NCBI GenBank assembly: GCA_942159475.1
Contig: OW804098.1
Span: 9,836,406-9,900,405 of the forward strand
Length of the DNA stretch: 64,000 nucleotides
DNA from: Sthenelais limicola
Taxonomy: Eukaryota; Annelida; Polychaeta; Phyllodocida; Sigalionidae
Direction: 5' to 3'
The position numbers were made by a program, and so were the translations under genes. This document shows, one piece after another, positions 53,842 to 64,000 of this stretch (its first letter is position 1; every line of letters starts with the position of its first letter). Below the pieces are notes generated by a model. That model was not told where the DNA came from. It ran no database searches and saw only the letters and a list, made by a program, of their open reading frames with translations.

Positions 53842-55316
53842 TTCATAAAAAGTTTGGCTGAATTTGAAACACAAGCAGGGGCTAGGCCCACCCTTTTCTT
53901 TTTAGTTTTTCTCCGGTATTTTCGAGTTTGCAAAACTTGTGCATAGGAAGAGACATTTATGAACTATCTAAGAACAGTTAGGACAGTTGAGAATAACAGA
54001 GTTTACCATAAGAAGAAGCATTCGGAAAATGATATCTCCACGTGAGTGCATAGAGCCAATGGTCGCCATTGTGGGAAACGCTCGGCAGACGCATCGACCA
54101 ACTGACGGTTGCACCACCATCCTCGCAAATACGGAATAACTAATGTTACTAAATCGCATCTAGGAAGGACATATAGAAATACACAAACAATCTGATTACT
54201 GATTATGATTCTTGGCTGCAATTTAATCAAGACGATTTAATAGAAAATGGGGGAATCTACCTTTAGCGAAATCAAATGTTTACCACCATACAGCAGCAAT
54301 TCTCTATGGTACAGCAGCAATACAAGGAAATGACAGAGAGGATAAGCCCAGCAGTAGAAAATCAAGTCAAAGTCGAGGAGAAAGTCGCTGTGATCGAGAA
54401 AATCTCCAGCCAAGTTATTGTCTTGACTGATGACAATGTCACAAGAGGCATAGGGAATGGTAAACTGAGAAGAGCCACAAGGAAACAAAGAGAAGTGTCA
54501 GCGATGATTAAAGATGACACAGTATCCAGAACCAATGGAACTTCCATGTCCTTAGCCAGACAAGCTGAGCCATTATTATGCACTGCTACCCGATCATTTT
54601 TCTCTACTTTCACATGGGAAACAAGATCCCCCCAAGGGATTGGTTGAACCTTGATCCAGTTTATTTCGTTGATATCTACAAAGCTGAACAGAAAGTATAG
54701 AGGAAAGCAAACAAATCGAAGAACACAAGGTGTTAATTATATCTTCATCATAACGAGAACAACTTTAGGTTCAATTGATATAGTTGATATCTACAATGCT
54801 CCAGTCAATTAAAAGAAAGTTTATTTTCAATTTTCAATAAGGAATCGTTATTTGTATGTATAGTGGATAACAAACATATCAATGTTAACTATACTTTTAT
54901 TGTAACGAGAAAAAAATTATGTACAGGGAAGATGTATATTGACCTAACTAGAGATGTTAATAATAAGCGCATATTCAGTGATATGTATAACTTTTTGAGA
55001 TATTTTTAAGAATTATAAACGAAAGACTATGTGAGCTAAATTATGCCTTTACTAGGAAGACCTGGTACTTTGACACCTGATTTACTGTTGCTGAAATGTT
55101 CATACAAGTCCACTTTTCAACGTAGACATATATTTTATCGTAGGAAATAGTTTGATTAAATGCTTGATGTTTTATTCTTCAACCGAAACCAACCAGAAAT
55201 CTTTATCAACTACGTTCCTCTGATGCAGACAGAAGGGCTTTTGTATAGAGTATGTAAATCACCCTGGACGGTGTGGATTTGTTGATAGGCTGAATAAAGT
55301 TTGTTTTTAAAAAAAT
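53842..55316 (+). mobile_element. Retroposed insertion ending in AATAAA and poly(A)
   Basis: Interrupts the truncated MITE that is continuous at 25770-25990. It ends GAATAAAGTTTGTTTTTAAA plus more A, a processed 3' end. Contains a 123-codon frame (54276-54647) beginning MFTTIQQQFSMVQQQYKEMT, Gln/Glu-rich and possibly coiled-coil, that I do not recognise. Left border approximate. Confidence 0.5.
54276..54647 (+). CDS. Unrecognised Gln/Glu-rich ORF in retroposed insert
   Basis: 123 codons; the N-terminal half is helix-prone (QQQYKEMTERISPAVENQ, EEKVAVIEKISS), the rest basic. It could be a gag-like or coiled-coil remnant of the retroposed RNA. No domain recognised and the minus strand is also partly open, so coding status is doubtful. 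Confidence 0.3.
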   Translation: MFTTIQQQFSMVQQQYKEMTERISPAVENQVKVEEKVAVIEKISSQVIVLTDDNVTRGIGNGKLRRATRKQREVSAMIKDDTVSRTNGTSMSLARQAEPLLCTATRSFFSTFTWETRSPQGIG

Positions 55317-55444
55317 GTAGGTTATTTGAGAGGATTGGTGAACATGAATTGTACATTTTCTGTATGTATAAGAAACAATTTTTCCTAATGCATATTATCA
55401 ACAACGGTAAAAGTTAAAATTGTTTTACCTGGAAATAGGTCAAC

Positions 55445-55677
55445 ACATCTTCGGACAGCCTGACCCATATGAAGTATTAACTGGTGCATATCCATACTAG
55501 TGTTCACCCTACCCCCTGCACCCCCTCCCCCAGACTCTGGTATTCCCCTAACATCCCATCACGACTTCTTAACACAGCAAACACTCACAGGTGTAGTAGA
55601 AACATCGAAGGAGTAGGAATAAGAAGGAGTAGGAATAAATTATACGATACCATCATAATAGAGATATCAAAGACACT
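55445..55677 (+). promoter_or_regulatory. Conserved upstream region of receptor gene C
   Basis: Third copy of the shared upstream block, with CCATATGAAGTATTAACTGG, CAGACTCTGGTATTCCCCTA and GATATCAAAGACA. A short tandem GAAGGAGTAGGAATAA duplication lies just before the conserved GAATTATACGATACC-like segment. Confidence 0.5.
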
Positions 55678-55750
55678 ATGGGGATTACTTTGTTACTAAT
55701 GGGAATATTAATCTGCATACAAGTACCATGTGGATTTACTGGATCTCCAT
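55678..55750 (+). CDS. Receptor gene C exon 1, signal peptide
   Basis: MGITLLLMGILICIQVPCGF and four more residues, then a split codon and GTAAGT; protein-identical to gene A exon 1. Intron 1 fills the rest of the window. The last bases (GATAGCAAGTTA) match the stretch that ends 17 bases before exon 2 in gene A, so the rest of gene C should begin just outside. Confidence 0.8.
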
Positions 55751-56859
55751 GTAAGTACATTTATACCAATATAAACCATTGTCTGTCATTTAAACAACCA
55801 TTGTTCAGTTGAGGTATGTTTCTTGGCTAAGGAAGTGAAATAGAAAGAGTAGAAAGAGTGTAATTCAGATGTGGTTCTGCACCTCCCTCAGAAACAATCC
55901 ATGGCCTGTTCTTAAATTAGGATCAACAAATGGAGGGAGACAGCCAGTGACATTTGATAAGACATTTTCCTGGCCGCCGGACAATTTGACATAGACATTA
56001 GTGACAAAATAATGGACCCTATTTCTAATAGAAGTGGGGGCCGACCTTTCCGCGCCAAGACCAAACCGCACCCAGACCGAACCGTGCACGACCCTTACCG
56101 TGACGAGACCCTTCCGCGAACAAGCGTTGCGCGCTTGCCTGCCCCAAGGCACCCCGGCCTTCCCGTGACCACTAGACCGAGGCAGGGCCTCCTAGCTCCC
56201 GCCCACAGACTGCACCTCAAACTAAAGACTTCTGCACGCTGAGGCTATATGCTAGGTTTTCAGTTGTTCAGGATATAATTGGTTGTATTCGGAATCATGT
56301 ATGAATATTGTTTTCGTGACTTGAGGCTCAAGTGGGGCAGCGGGTCGTGGGTCATAATGCAAAATCAAAAATACACCTGCAAACAGCTTTTCAGGTCTAA
56401 ATGGACGATCCGTTTCACCACTGAGTTTATAGCCTTTTGGAAAATAAAACTTCTGATATTTTCTTATTATTATTTACTCTCTACTGATGTCATATTAAAA
56501 GGTTATCTGTTTAGCTTCTCAACACATTCCGAGATATCTTCTATTAGAGCAGACCAATCTTTTCTTCTCTCCATTACCTACTTTTATTTTAACCAACATA
56601 CCTCTTGATCTTAGATCGTACATGTGGACAATAGGTCCATTTTGCCATCATTGAGAAGTTTCTGCCTATATGCACATATGCTTTATGCACATATGCTTTA
56701 TGTAAGTAAGTAAAATATAGTTTAATGTTAAAAGAATTATTAAGCTAAAATATAATATGAGGTTATTGGGAGTGTTGTACATGTAGAGTCACCGGTTTGA
56801 TAGAAAGTGCAAATTCTGGCAGTGCTTTAGGGTTTAGGGAGGCATAGGACCATTTTAAG

Positions 56860-56917
56860 GGGTCTAGGGGGGGGCGGTGCCCCCCAGGCCCCCCTGGTAC
56901 CGCCACTGATCAAAACA
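56860..56917. mobile_element. hAT-type terminus remnant
   Basis: On the minus strand it begins CAGTGGCGGTACCAGGGGGG and continues with a G-rich run, the form of many hAT and MITE ends. The partner end is not found. Confidence 0.4.
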
Positions 56918-58599
56918 ATCAAGTATAATCCCCGCTGGTTTCGGTGCATCCTATTGTTGTGGTTGTGTGTGTGGCTGGGGTGAGGAGGACGGGGGCGGGT
57001 AAATGACAAAGATAGAAAGAGAGAGAGTGAGGTGGGGCAGGAGGGGGAGGTGAGAGAGATTACAAAACATAACGTAGTTTCAATAAATGTAATATATATG
57101 CACCTTCTAATGAGTAAACTTGGTAGGCTATCGTGAGGAAATGAAGGAGTCTAGTTAAAAAAATACTAGGTAATGCTTTCATTCCTATAATCGCCGACCA
57201 TGCACACGACCACAATTTTTCTGATAAATAAATTAAGTTTATCATGATGAAATTGTCACAGATTTCCATAGATATGTCTGGCTATTTAATACAATTTAAA
57301 TTCTGAGAAATTATAGGATAGTTTTTTAGATACAAGCCGAAACATGTAGACTAATTATTTCCCTGGAAGGTGTTCACTGTTGAAACATGTTATATGATGT
57401 CCATGCGACAATCAGGAAAAAAGGTAGAAGAAATAAATCTATGATAATGAGAGCTTTGCGGATTTGAGTAGATATATGTGCAGCTATGTAATACAATTTA
57501 AATGTTAACGAAATCTTGGGTGTTGATACATGGGTAAGGGTATCTACCATAGGACGCACATATGTATAGAAAGAGGATTCATACATCCAAACCCAGCATG
57601 GGCAGTTTGGTTTTATTCAGTAATACCAATACACAGGAGATAATTCACTAGCTTGTTTAGCCTAGTATTATGAAATATGGCCTGATGAACCCTACACGAT
57701 TTCAATATAATATTTCCAATTCCAGAATTAAAGTACAGATCATTTCATTACATATTATATTGACAGACATACAAGACAATTAGAGATTATTTATGTACAC
57801 GTTCATATTCCAGTTTATTTATGTATTTCCTCTTAGTGGGGTTCGAAATGTAATCCCGTGGGAATTCAATGCTGAAATTAATTTTATTGCACAGAAAATT
57901 CCGTCATGGTACAAGGGTTTAGGAAATCATGGGTGCCATTTTTTTTTCAAACTTTTACATGCCACCAGGGGGCGCTTTGTACCCATTTTTTCACATTTTT
58001 CACCCTGACATATTTATTATTTAAAATACAGATTTGTATATATTAGATTGATTAAAGTACATAAAAAGACCTTTTCAAATCTGTATCATATGATGCAATA
58101 GCATAATTAGATGATTTTCTATGATTTTTCAAATATTTATCATTTTTGTGAAATTCGCGTTTAATTGGCATAAACCCCCAAACAGCCACTTCTAACTCAA
58201 AAGCACTGCATCTGACAACTAAGTCAATATTAAATGTCTCGTAGAGTGTAAAAAGAGCTATCATTTGGTATAATTTGACAGTCATTCAATGAAAAACTCA
58301 AATTTTTATCAATTTCTTTGAAAAAAATCTAGATTCAATACTAGCACTTAAAATCAGGCCAGATTTGAGATGGGTGTGGATGTTTGGAATAAAATCACCA
58401 AATTTGGTCCATATACTAGTCATTGCCTTTGCTTTCAATTTTTTACAGGAGGGCTTTTAAAAAAATACATTATGGCTGCCATCTTGGAATTTGAAGGACG
58501 CCATCATGTAAAAACCTATATATTCAAATATATCAGCTTCCAGACAACATAGGCTCATGATCTTGGTGTCGAAACATAGGTTTCCAGGGTTAATGAACA

Positions 58600-60730
58600 C
58601 AATTATACCATTTAGAAAAGCATCAAATTATATCATGGCCACCATCCTGGATTTTTCTGATTCCCATCATATAGAAACCTATATCTACCAATATCTCAGC
58701 TTTCAAACAAGTTCAATCATGGTCTCTAAACATTATGTATTCAGGGTCAAAGAATACAACTGTACCTTTAGTAGGAATGGTTAGGTATACTTATCAACAC
58801 AGAAACTATATACAAAAAATTATATTCATCACACACTACTGTACATGTCATACATGTGCTTGCCTTCTTTTTTCACAATGGCAAAGGCAAATTTTAATGC
58901 AGTTTCAACTGGTCAGTAAGCACTCTTTTACTCTGGCATAAACATTAGTCTAGTTCAATGGAAGCTTTACAGGTTGCTAGTAACATTGTCATACAGGAAC
59001 TAGGTAATCCAGCCCCATGCTTCCACTCTTGGGGCCACAGTCCAATCTGCTGACACTTGCTCCATGCTTCAATCTGAGAATCCTGCAAAAGATGATCCTT
59101 GGATGCAATGAGTGTCTCCAGTGTGGCTTCACCAATATGTCAAAAAACGTTCAATGTGCATGGTCACTGGAGCTATCTTGTTGGATAAGTGCTCCAGTTG
59201 GTTGATATGTCAAGCACTGACCTCTACCTTTCTTTATGGATGGACTGTTGGTGACTGCATGTGTCATATCCTGATAGCAAAGGTGTGCCTCCCATGGTGA
59301 CTTCTTGCCTCTTCCAATGAAGGTAGACGTGGTATCATCCCAATAACATGGTCAAATACAGGAAGTGACAAGGATTTTTCTCTACAGAAATCTTTGTAGA
59401 TAACATTGATTTGAATATATATGCCTAGATATAGTGCTTACCTTTACCAAAGGCAACCCAATGTTCACAATTTGGCACAGGATGATCAGATGATGGAATT
59501 TGCCTATTATGGAACATCATTATATGTCATCAATATGCAACAGGCATTTGGTGGAGCAATTTGTAAAAGAATCAGCATCCCTAGTCTTTACTTTCTCATG
59601 AGCAGTTGCTGCCATGATTACATAGGTTCATCAAGGAAGGGTTGTGTCACCATATATATAAATGAAGATGTGTTTTAGGGTCGATCTTGTTTAAAATTCA
59701 TGCAAACAGTTCCCTTTGTTGGATGGGTCATTTAAAAAGATGGCCCTGTTCCCTAGTTGTCTTATGCATCTGGGACAAAGGCCTGATCATATTGATTGTT
59801 ATTGTGATTTTAGAAGGAAGCAAATACATTAAAACAGCTCTATTAAGAAGGCTCACATCAATAGATACAGGGGACTCATTCTGCTTTAACATGGGTAGAA
59901 TATCAAGCAGATGTATTTCATTCTGAAGTAACCTTTGGACGTTGTTCTAGCTTTTTTTGTCTTGTCAATGAGCAATGGAAGAGATTAAAGGAAAGAGAAC
60001 TGACATTTTTATTTAATCAGCTCATAAAAGAATGATGGATGATCGATAATCTTTTTTTTTCTGTACATGATAAGTTCTGTAACTTTATGGGTCCATCCAG
60101 ATCCTGTTTGTCTTCTCTTGCTTTTACAATCTCTTAGTGCAGTCCCTCAAATATTTCTAGGATCTTTTCTTCTCCACAGGTCAGAACCCAGTCAGAATAT
60201 AGTTCCATGTAAACTTGTCAACAGTATCTATAGAGTGGTAGGCCAAAGGTAATTACTGGTATATGTACATTTTTGAGAATTCAGTAGCACAGTGCAGCTC
60301 ATTCATTCCATGCCATATCATAATAGCAAAAGCTGCTTATTGTAGAATTGGGGCAAGAGCTGTGTAAGGGTTGTGTGCAGTTGAGCTGATGGATCTGCCA
60401 AAAAGGCATGAATTTCTGACTAAGAGGCACCATTTTCAATTCTACCTTTTTTAACAGATGGCTAGAATGCTCCTGGCAGTTTGCCCTTAATCTGTAAAGC
60501 CTTCAGAGAACCAGTCTATCTATAGTCACACAAGTATGAATTGGGATATGGTGCAAAGTGTTGTGCTGAAAGGCCAGTTGAAATTGGTCTAAAATATGCC
60601 ATTGCCATTGTGAGAAAGGGGGCAAGCATAAACAGCATACATGCACTGTAGTCCATAATGAATATGTCATGTATACATTTTTTTCATTGATAAATACAAT
60701 CTGATACTTTTCTAAATGGTATAGTTGTGG
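58600..60730 (-). pseudogene. Decayed XPG-like transposon nuclease in element 2
   Basis: Minus-strand reading around 59345-59293 gives DDTTSTFIGRGKKSPWEA, matching the GCD-x-x-S-x-F-x-G-x-GKK-x-xW motif of element 1's protein. Numerous stops and frameshifts elsewhere; no long frame survives. The plus-strand frames of 60-85 codons here are incidental. Confidence 0.55.
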
Positions 60731-60818
60731 TCTTTGACCCTGGAAACCTATGTTTCGACACCAAGATCATGAGCCTATGTTGTCTGGAAGCTGAGATATT
60801 TGAATATATAGGTTTTTA

Positions 60819-61172
60819 AGGGGTATACATGGGTCCCATTCTTTATACCTGTGTCTGAGTGTCGCATGATAAGACATTTTTCCATGTCCCATGTCACTTT
60901 TTAAAACAATTCAATGATGTCTCGTGTCACTTTTTAAGCAATACATTAATTGTATTAACGGTCGTTACAATGTCGTGTGTCGCCTGTTAAATAAATCACT
61001 GTGTCTCGTGTCTTTTTTTAATACATTTCTGGATGTCTCATGTCGAATTTTATCAGCCTTTTGGAAGCTGTGTGTGTCGCACGTTAAGGGGATCGTGTCG
61101 CAGTGTCGCCCGCGATTTAGCGGCCGTGTCGCGTGTCAATCGTGTCGAATTTTACCCATATGTACCCATTTT
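60819..61172. mobile_element. Nested GTGTC-rich insertion in the right arm of element 2
   Basis: The left arm reads straight from CATGTAAAAACCTATATATT, but in the right arm the two halves are split by about 350 bases. The insert has inverted ends GGGTATACATGGGT and ACCCATATGTACCC. Its interior repeats TGTCTCGTGTC / TGTCGCGTGTC many times at irregular spacing, with a CpG-rich segment near 61090-61145. Confidence 0.65.
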
Positions 61173-62392
61173 TTACATGATGGCGTCCTTCAAATTCCAA
61201 GATGGCAGCCATAATGTATTTTTTTAAAAATGCTTCTGTCAAAAATTGAAAGCTAAGGAAATGAATAGCATATGGACCAAATTTGGGGATTTTATTCCAA
61301 ACATCCACACCCATCTCAAATCTGGCCTTAAGCTGCCTGACTGTAAGTGCTAGTATTGAATCTAGATTTTTTTCAAAGAAATTGATAAAAATTTGAGTTT
61401 TTCATTGAATGACTGTCAAATTATACCAAATGATAGCTCTTTTTACACTCTACAAGACATTTTATATTGACTTAGTTGTCAGATGCAGTGCTTTTGAGTT
61501 AGAAGTGGCTGTTTGGGGGTTTATGCCAATTAAACGCGAATTTCACAAAAATGATAAATATTTGAAAAATCATAGAAAATCATCTAATTATGCTATTGCA
61601 TCATATGATACAGATTTGAAAAGGTCTTTTTATGTACTTTAATCAATCTAATATACACACATCTGTATTTCAAATAATAAATATGTCAGGGTGAAAAATG
61701 TGAAAAAATGGGTACAAAACGCCCCCTGGTGGCATGTAAAAGTTTGAAAAAAAAATGGCACCCATGATTTCCTAAACCCTTGGACCCTGATGGAAATATT
61801 TATGCAATAAAATTAATTTCAGCATTGAATTCCCACGGGAGTTAATTTTGCTACATTGCAAACCCTACTATCTGTAACTTCTTTGTATGAACCTTATAAA
61901 AAGAGCTATATTATTCTGATATTGTGAGATATGATTTTAAACTTAAATTCGTTCAAGCATCTGTTAATTCCTACTTTTAGATACAACATCAACAGATCTG
62001 TCTTTCTGAAATGTTAAACTGTAAAGACCAGTACAGGGTATTGAATTCAGTTGCCCCTAGCAACGGCACTTTTTAAAGCATGTGGGGGACTTGAAACATA
62101 CAGGTACATTTGGAGAAAATGTGGGTCTAAATTAAACAAAAAGATTTATTCAAATCGATGCATTCTGAGTGGAGCTTTGAGGACGAATTAGAACCATTCC
62201 GGCTTCAAAATAGTATTCACCCTTCTCATACATTAATCAATACATACGGTAACATAGACTCTGAATGGGCAGTGAGGCCGGGTCGCGGTGGGGTCAGGCC
62301 CCCCAGGCCCATAGAGCGCGTATCGGTAAGGTGGGCGCGAAGAGGACGTCGCGGTAAGGGATTGGCGCGACTAGGTATAGGACCATAGAAGT

Positions 62393-62781
62393 AACTGAAA
62401 TTAGTGTCAAATGCCAATTGCTGTTTCTATATATGCCCCATGTTTGAAGTACTAGACAACTATAGTGGAAATATAGCGTATTTTAGACAATAGGGGATTT
62501 GCATGTCTTACTTTCCATGTCTATTACAGTGCATGCTGGGTTTGATTCAGTTCAAGTCTGACAAATCTTTACTTTTATCTTAATCTTTAGAATGTGGTAA
62601 TGTCCCATTGTATTTTATGTGTGTTCGAGTTAAATTGTTTTATTGCTTTAATTGATTGTCTTACATATACGTTAATCAAGTATTTAATTGTATTTGATGA
62701 ACTTGGCCATAGTCAGTGGGTATGTTATTTGTCCCTAGTTATGTTGTAAAGAAGTCTAAGGGTTTTTGCCCATAGGTTCAG
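62393..62781 (+). other. Gene C intron 1 after the 6.3 kb insertion
   Basis: Aligns with gene B about 26916-27080 (GTCAAATGCCAATTCCTGTT-type text; TGAACTTGGCCATAGTCAGT). No gene. Confidence 0.5.
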
Positions 62782-63315
62782 TGTTGAGAAGAAGTGAGAC
62801 AAGAGTCTGATGTAGCAGCAGTTCGTCCGGGGTCGGCCTAGGCAGGAGTGACTCAGCGAGTGCCCGAGACCTCACCCATCCATTTATTTATACTCAAGAA
62901 ATATAATTTATGCATAGAATCAACCCCAAGAATTATTCCACTTGCTCTTCCCCCTTTCTCTAATTGGTTGAGGGAGAGAGGATCTTCCTTGCCCACACAT
63001 TGACCTCTGCTCCCCATGCCAAGGCCATGAGCTGTGCACATGCAAGTTGGATCCCTCCCCTCAACCTTCCCCCCTCCCACCCGTTACTCTTAGATCCCCA
63101 GGGCTCATGCCTGCCCCCCTCCTTCTTAGCCCTTCCCCCCTCTTGATTAACCCAGAGCAGTGGATATGGTAATTAGGTCGGGCTGGGTGGTGGGGTGAGC
63201 TCTGAGTAGCTCATCCCCCCTCCCCTCCTGGCCAGGCCATGAGTGGCGTGCATGTCTGACCATGATCAGGGCTAAATAGGTGAGAGTTTCGACCCAAAGA
63301 ATTCAATTCTTTACA
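62782..63315. mobile_element. Possible solo LTR
   Basis: Bounded by TGTTGAGAAG and TTCTTTACA, with C/T-rich blocks, TTTATTTATAC near 62885 and CCAGGCCATGAGTGGCGTGC. The plan resembles an LTR (compare the gypsy LTRs' C-rich blocks), but there is no clear target duplication. Confidence 0.35.
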
Positions 63316-64000
63316 TTGTACTACAGTCTCTAAACCCAGACATGTATTGTTCGAGAGTTGCTCGATTCATTAGCAAAACAGCGGGACTACTGATGACAAC
63401 TTTTAAGGAGAAACAAGTGTGTGTACTAAATAATAAGTAGGGGGATTGACTCTGAATCAATACTGGGGTAACATACTCAGCTTACCAGGAAATATGATTT
63501 TCATTTAAACATAGTTTAGTGTCTGCTATTCTTATTCTGCGTGATCGTATTCGAAAGCAATAATGACACAAAACTCAGATCCTTCCAGTCCTCCCTAGCA
63601 TATCTGTTTATCATTAAACACGTACTGTGGACACCACCCAAACGATTACTATGAATCAACCTCTCATTGCAGTGGGTGTAAGGTATATTTTTCTGACCAA
63701 AGCTTTAGTAAAGTATAAATTAATTTATCAAGAAGCTAATTCATCCAGAAGCTTATCAAAACGTTCTCCACAACAATAAATTCCTATAATAAAGTCATGG
63801 ACTGGTTGGGTGAAGGAAATGGTAACACTGAGATCCAATTAGAGTAGCCCATGGACCAAGAGTGAAGTTACAAGTTGTCCTACCTAAATGACATGTAGAC
63901 ATATTATGTATTTAAGTGTTTCCCTGGTAAGTGCTATTTACATGTCTGTCTGCGTACATTGACAACACAATAGTATATCAAAAGCAATGATAGCAAGTTA
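63316..64000 (+). other. Gene C intron 1, right end
   Basis: Aligns with gene A from about 7625 and gene B from 45150 (CATGTATTGTTCGAGAGTTG, ATATGATTTTCATTTAAACA, GTATATCAAAAGCAATGATA). Noncoding; leads to the exon 2 acceptor expected at about 64017. Confidence 0.65.

Larger units (their letters stand above)
57834..61870 (-). mobile_element. Academ-like DNA transposon 2
   Basis: Inverted ends TAGTGGGGTT and TAGTAGGGTT (the latter on the minus strand), with TCT on each side (57831-57833 and 61871-61873). Inverted arms of about 700 bp are highly similar (for example AAGTGGCTGTTTGGGGGTTT and its complement). The centre is decayed minus-strand coding with an XPG-like motif. Same 3-bp duplication, TAG-GGG ends and GGC-rich arm motifs as element 1. 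Confidence 0.7.
56036..62384. mobile_element. 6.3 kb insertion in gene C intron 1 with 8-bp ATAGAAGT duplication
   Basis: ATAGAAGT stands at 56028-56035 and 62385-62392. Gene B (about 26908-26915) has the same sequence once with no insert. Both ends are unusually GC-rich (56036-56230 and 62265-62384) with CGCGCCAA in inverted orientation, unlike the AT-rich surroundings. Eight-base duplication suggests a hAT-like mechanism. The 4 kb Academ-like element 2 is nested inside. No own transposase recognised. Confidence 0.65.

Noticed and set aside
57838..57860. GGGTTCGAAATGTAATCCC as a tRNA B box
   Set aside because: Part of the terminal repeat of Academ-like element 2; no A box or cloverleaf around it.
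59421..59926. Plus-strand frames of 79-85 codons
   Set aside because: The recognisable coding remnant in this element is on the minus strand; these show no motif.

Overview
This is a window of an AT-rich animal nuclear genome, probably a marine invertebrate. The evidence is GT-AG introns, long introns, a Ty3/gypsy element with an env gene, non-LTR retrotransposons, many short inverted-repeat transposons and minisatellites. I cannot name the species. The palindrome TAGGCCTA recurs near the left end, but that is only a weak hint. There are no bacterial-type operons or promoters.

Host genes. The backbone is a tandem array of at least three paralogous genes on the + strand. They encode a small single-pass membrane receptor that I do not recognise. 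Gene A has six exons between 6121 and 15552 (366 aa). Gene B has six exons between 26323 and 51014 (370 aa). Gene C has exon 1 at 55678-55750, and the window stops about 17 bases before its expected exon 2. Each complete copy encodes a signal peptide, three short Cys-containing ectodomain exons, a Ser/Thr/Pro stalk, one transmembrane helix, and a Pro-rich, Tyr-containing tail. Signal peptide, membrane segment and tail are nearly identical between A and B. The ectodomain is strongly diverged, and for exons 3-4 the surrounding introns are unalignable too. This mosaic suggests a diversifying recognition receptor family.

Mobile DNA. Most size differences between the copies are insertions, and the paralogous copy often shows the empty site. 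Gene A intron 1 has a decayed LINE fragment and a 1.8 kb TA-target element. Between A and B lies a 4.6 kb DNA transposon with a decayed XPG/FEN1-like nuclease (Academ-like), then a hairpin, a MITE and a 20-bp minisatellite. Gene B intron 1 (20 kb) contains a large non-LTR retrotransposon with an unusual layout: ORF1 (coiled coil, RRM-like domain, C-terminal NADAR domain), a separate SGNH-hydrolase-like ORF, and ORF2 (endonuclease and reverse transcriptase). A TTAA-flanked MITE interrupts its ORF2. Its 3' UTR is interrupted by a very young, antisense, env-bearing Ty3/gypsy element (34987-44199) with near-identical LTRs. Gene C intron 1 carries a 6.3 kb insertion with an 8-bp target duplication, and nested inside it is a second Academ-like element.

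The two observations most worth following are the LINE carrying NADAR and SGNH-like domains, and the receptor array with conserved ends and an exchanged middle.
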